From Thiopseudomonas sp. (GTDB lineage: Bacteria; Pseudomonadota; Gammaproteobacteria; Pseudomonadales; Pseudomonadaceae): a DNA stretch of 64,000 nucleotides. The translations under genes and the position numbers were made by a program. Below the pieces are notes generated by a model. That model ran no database searches. It had not been told where the DNA came from and was given only the letters and a program-made list of their open reading frames with translations. Positions 61,270-64,000 of the stretch are shown piece after piece (the first letter of the stretch is position 1; each line of letters begins with the position of its first letter). The stretch lies in NCBI GenBank assembly GCA_023228985.1, contig JALOAC010000011.1, positions 1 to 64,000 on the forward strand, given 5' to 3'.

Positions 61270-62907
61270 TTATACGCGGAACTGAGATAGCAGTGTATTC
61301 AGCTCACCTGCCAAACGCTCTAGGTTTTCACTGGAGCGACTGGACTGTTCTGCCGAAGCAGTACTTTCTTGGGCAAGACCGGCAACACGGTTGATATTCT
61401 CGTTAATTTCCTCAGCTACATGGGACTGCTGTAAAGAGCTGCTGGCGATAGAAGCGTTTAGGTCGTTAAGCTTGGTCAAGGCTTCCGCAATGCGCTCAAG
61501 GTTGGTGCTGGCTAAATTAGCCTGCTCAACTGCTAGCTCAGAAGCATGGCTACTTTGCTCAATAACACCGACTGCGGCCTGTGAGTTTTTCTGCAGGCTA
61601 TCAATCATCACCTGCACCTCTTCAGTGGACTGCTGGGTGCGTTGAGCCAGCAAACGCACTTCGTCGGCAACGACCGCAAAACCTCGCCCTTGCTCACCCG
61701 CTCGTGCAGCTTCAATTGCAGCGTTAAGCGCTAGCAGGTTAGTTTGCTCGGCGATGGTGTTAATCACTTCAAGCACGCTGCCGATTTTGGTACTTTCATC
61801 GGCCAATGAGCTGATAACAGATACCGCATGGGTAATAGTGCCGGAGAGCAAGTCGTTTTGCTGCAGGTTGTTGTGAATACTTCGCTGACCGGTATCGGCT
61901 TGTTGAGTAGCGCTGTTCACTTCCGCTGCAGCCTGTTCAGCATTACGCGCAACCTCTTGTACGGCATAGGTAACCTCGTTCATAGAGGTAGCAATTTGCT
62001 CGGTTTCTTGTAGCTGACGCTGACTGACGCTAAGGGTCGCATGAGCCGCTTTGCCCAGTTCACCGGCTGATTGTTGCAGCGTGTTAGCGCTTTCTAACAG
62101 GTGGCGTATCATGGTGCGTAGCTTAGATACAAACTCATTAAAGTTATTACTCAGCTCACCAATTTCATCATTGCTGTTGCATACCAACTCTTGAGTGAGG
62201 TCGCCATCGCCACTTGAGATGTTTTTCAGGGAGTCGACCACATTACGTAAAGGCGTGGTGATGCTTCGGATAATACCTACCACCAAGAACACCATGAAAA
62301 TAATAATACCGGCACGGACTAGAGTGTTGCGTATGGCTGTGGTGCGGAATTCTGCTTGGATGTCATCCAGATAAACACCTGTGCCAATGACCCAGCCCCA
62401 AGGCTTAAACTGCTGTACGTAGCTAACTTTATCCACTGGGTTGGTTGCCCCAGGCATGGGCCATCTATAGTTGAAGAAACCAGCGGATTCTTGGCTTTTA
62501 GCTATTTTTACAAACTCATTAAAAATCTCTTTGCCGTCAGGATCTTTATAGCCAGAAAGGTCTTTTCCATCCAGCGCAGGGTTCATGGCATGCATCAGCA
62601 TGATGGGCTGTAGATCGTTAATCCAGAAGTAGTCATCACGGCCGTAGCGCAGTTTTTTTACCGCGTTCATGGCTTGTTCTTGGGCTTGCTGCTTACTGAG
62701 CTGTCCGCTTTGTTCTTGGCTGTGGAAATACTCTAAAATCCCCATTGTGCTTTCTACTAGGTGTTGCGTTTTGATTTCTTTGGCAAACACCAAGTCGCTG
62801 TGGTTTTGCTTCATAGCAAAGCCGCCCAAGACAACATACATAAAGACAGATATGGCCAGGATCAGCCATAACCGGCTGGCAATTGAAAAGCGACGTAAAA
62901 TTGGCAT
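61270..62907 (-). CDS. Methyl-accepting chemotaxis protein with single Cache sensor
   Basis: A 545-aa chemoreceptor. TM1 is at about 10-32. The periplasmic single Cache domain (sCache_2) contains LRYGRDDYFWINDLQPIMLMH and FKPWGWVIGTGVYLDDI. TM2 is near 195-215, then HAMP. The signalling domain has the tip EQTNLLALNAAIEAARAGE. The start at 62907 has AGGA 8 bp before it; an ATG five codons upstream is less likely. It is convergent with the PhoPQ-like genes. Confidence 0.93.
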   Translation of the reverse strand: MPILRRFSIASRLWLILAISVFMYVVLGGFAMKQNHSDLVFAKEIKTQHLVESTMGILEYFHSQEQSGQLSKQQAQEQAMNAVKKLRYGRDDYFWINDLQPIMLMHAMNPALDGKDLSGYKDPDGKEIFNEFVKIAKSQESAGFFNYRWPMPGATNPVDKVSYVQQFKPWGWVIGTGVYLDDIQAEFRTTAIRNTLVRAGIIIFMVFLVVGIIRSITTPLRNVVDSLKNISSGDGDLTQELVCNSNDEIGELSNNFNEFVSKLRTMIRHLLESANTLQQSAGELGKAAHATLSVSQRQLQETEQIATSMNEVTYAVQEVARNAEQAAAEVNSATQQADTGQRSIHNNLQQNDLLSGTITHAVSVISSLADESTKIGSVLEVINTIAEQTNLLALNAAIEAARAGEQGRGFAVVADEVRLLAQRTQQSTEEVQVMIDSLQKNSQAAVGVIEQSSHASELAVEQANLASTNLERIAEALTKLNDLNASIASSSLQQSHVAEEINENINRVAGLAQESTASAEQSSRSSENLERLAGELNTLLSQFRV

Positions 62908-63126
62908 GGCATTTTCCTGCAAAAATTCAAATTAAGTGACAGACAACTATAATTTATTGTGAGTATTGTTTGGGTGTATCGGCCAGCGTAACGAAATATT
63001 TAACGATTATGGTTATGGTAGGCATGATACTTTCGTTTTAAGTCATAAGCTTAGCGCACAGCCTTAATAATGGTTGTTATGTTGCAAAACAGGCAGCATT
63101 AGCGGCGTTTAGGTTGTTGCGCACCG

Positions 63127-64000
63127 TTATAGCGCAGAGGTTTTCTTAATGCTGCTGTGCGCGGCCACCGTACTGGGTGCGACAAAAGCAACCAAATGGT
63201 CAGCGGCTACCTCTATACCCACCATTTCATCGATCACATGGTCAATATGGCTGGTAAATAAAGCTTCTAAATGGCTGCCTGTGGGGAGCTCAAGCCGGTA
63301 GAGGGTAGAGGCACCTAAAAACGTTTTGCCAATCACCCGGGCTTTCAGTGGGCTGTGTGGTGAGTCGATAATGTCGTCAGGGCGTAGCAGTACATCGACT
63401 GCACTGCCTGGCGACCAAGGGTAGGCTCTATTACCGCTAATGATCCCTAACTCTGTTTGTACGCTGTCGTGGGTGAGCATATGCCCACGAATAAAATACC
63501 CTTGGCCAATAAAGCTGGCGACAAACGGACTGTAGGGTTCGTGATAGAGGTTAAAGGGTGAATCCCATTGCTCTAGGCTGCCCTGATTAAACACGCCGAT
63601 TAAATCGCTCATGGCAAAGGCTTCTTCTTGGTCGTGAGTAACCATGATGGCGCTGGTACCGCGTAGCTTAAGAATGTCACGCACTTCTTGGCTTAAGCGC
63701 CGGCGCAACTCTGTGTCTAAGTTAGAAAACGGTTCATCGAGTAACAAGAGCTGAGGTTCGGGAGCCAGCGCGCGGGCAAGGGCAACACGTTGTTGTTGCC
63801 CGCCGGATAGCTCGTGTGGATAGCGCTTACTAAGATGCCCTAAATTGACAAGCTCGAGCATTTCTGCGGTTGTTTTTGCAGCACAGGGGTGTTTGCGAAT
63901 ACCAAAGGCAACGTTTTGTTCCACGCTAAGGTGTGGGAACAAAGCATAGTCTTGGAATACCATGCCAATGCGTCGTTTTTCAGGCGCTAAGGTGAAGCCT
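63127..64000 (-). CDS. ABC transporter ATPase, iron(III)-type (partial, N-terminus outside window)
   Basis: The frame stays open to the window edge, reading FTLAPEKRRIGMVFQDYALF (Q loop), so Walker A and the start lie beyond 64000. Visible parts: signature LSGGQQQRVALARALAPEPQ, Walker B LLLLDEPFSNLD, switch His in IMVTHDQEEAFAMSD, and a C-terminal TOBE-like domain (about the last 110 residues: VLLRPDDIIDSP). This is the FbpC/AfuC pattern for ferric iron import, though other small solutes are possible. The permease and binding protein would be upstream, off the window. Confidence 0.88.
   Translation of the reverse strand, partial: GFTLAPEKRRIGMVFQDYALFPHLSVEQNVAFGIRKHPCAAKTTAEMLELVNLGHLSKRYPHELSGGQQQRVALARALAPEPQLLLLDEPFSNLDTELRRRLSQEVRDILKLRGTSAIMVTHDQEEAFAMSDLIGVFNQGSLEQWDSPFNLYHEPYSPFVASFIGQGYFIRGHMLTHDSVQTELGIISGNRAYPWSPGSAVDVLLRPDDIIDSPHSPLKARVIGKTFLGASTLYRLELPTGSHLEALFTSHIDHVIDEMVGIEVAADHLVAFVAPSTVAAHSSIKKTSAL

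Overview
The window looks like a chromosomal segment of a gammaproteobacterium close to Pseudomonas. The run rpsB-tsf-pyrH-frr-uppS-cdsA-dxr-rseP-bamA-skp-lpxD-fabZ-lpxA-lpxB-rnhB, the flagellar run fliK-L-M-N-O-P-Q-R-flhB, the tmRNA tag ANDDNYALAA and the REP-type palindromes all have the pseudomonad arrangement. Base composition is more balanced than in typical GC-rich Pseudomonas, and a 6-phosphofructokinase gene is present, which most Pseudomonas lack. A lower-GC Pseudomonadaceae lineage (Thiopseudomonas/Denitrificimonas-like) is my inference, not something the sequence proves.

Layout. 1-880: a REP/BIME array built of 179-bp tandem units. 899-3521 (minus): mscM and xseA. 3555-3916: a second piece of the same 179-bp array plus another REP type. 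4012-18557 (plus): translation factors, nucleotide and isoprenoid enzymes, outer-membrane assembly and lipid A synthesis. 18564-20634 (minus): mlaA and an overlapping alpha/beta-hydrolase gene. 20662-28642: metG/mrp divergent pair, a stand-alone trpB, a zapE-type ATPase, an NlpC/P60 lipoprotein, panE and a DnaJ-related gene. 28835-32940: a methyltransferase, a chemoreceptor and a DUF815 ATPase. 33006-36747 (minus): a copper operon copA-cueR-Cys-rich protein-DUF411, with a MerR-type promoter whose spacer is 19 bp. 36939-38920: an FKBP lipoprotein and three small genes.

39039-39394 is ssrA (tmRNA). It is followed by a decayed mobile island: the ssrA 3' end plus its terminator recurs at 41928, with a third, diverged copy at 40501. 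Between the copies lie remains of two P2-like integrases, an IS3-family remnant, a GC-rich parDE toxin-antitoxin pair, a broken DNA-binding gene and an unknown membrane protein. Immediately beyond the distal repeat lies a complete jetABCD (Wadjet) anti-plasmid defence operon (42253-48899), with a perfect inverted repeat over its likely promoter. Wadjet is a known system. What is notable here is its placement next to an ssrA insertion hot spot and the possible operator.

49076-52109: an sdhB gene without its sdhCDA partners, a phosphofructokinase and ttcA. 52134-59069: flagellar genes fliK to flhB behind a good sigma-54 promoter. 59171-61215: a PhoPQ-like two-component system. 61270-62907 (minus): a second chemoreceptor. 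63127-64000 (minus): an iron-type ABC transporter ATPase cut by the window edge.
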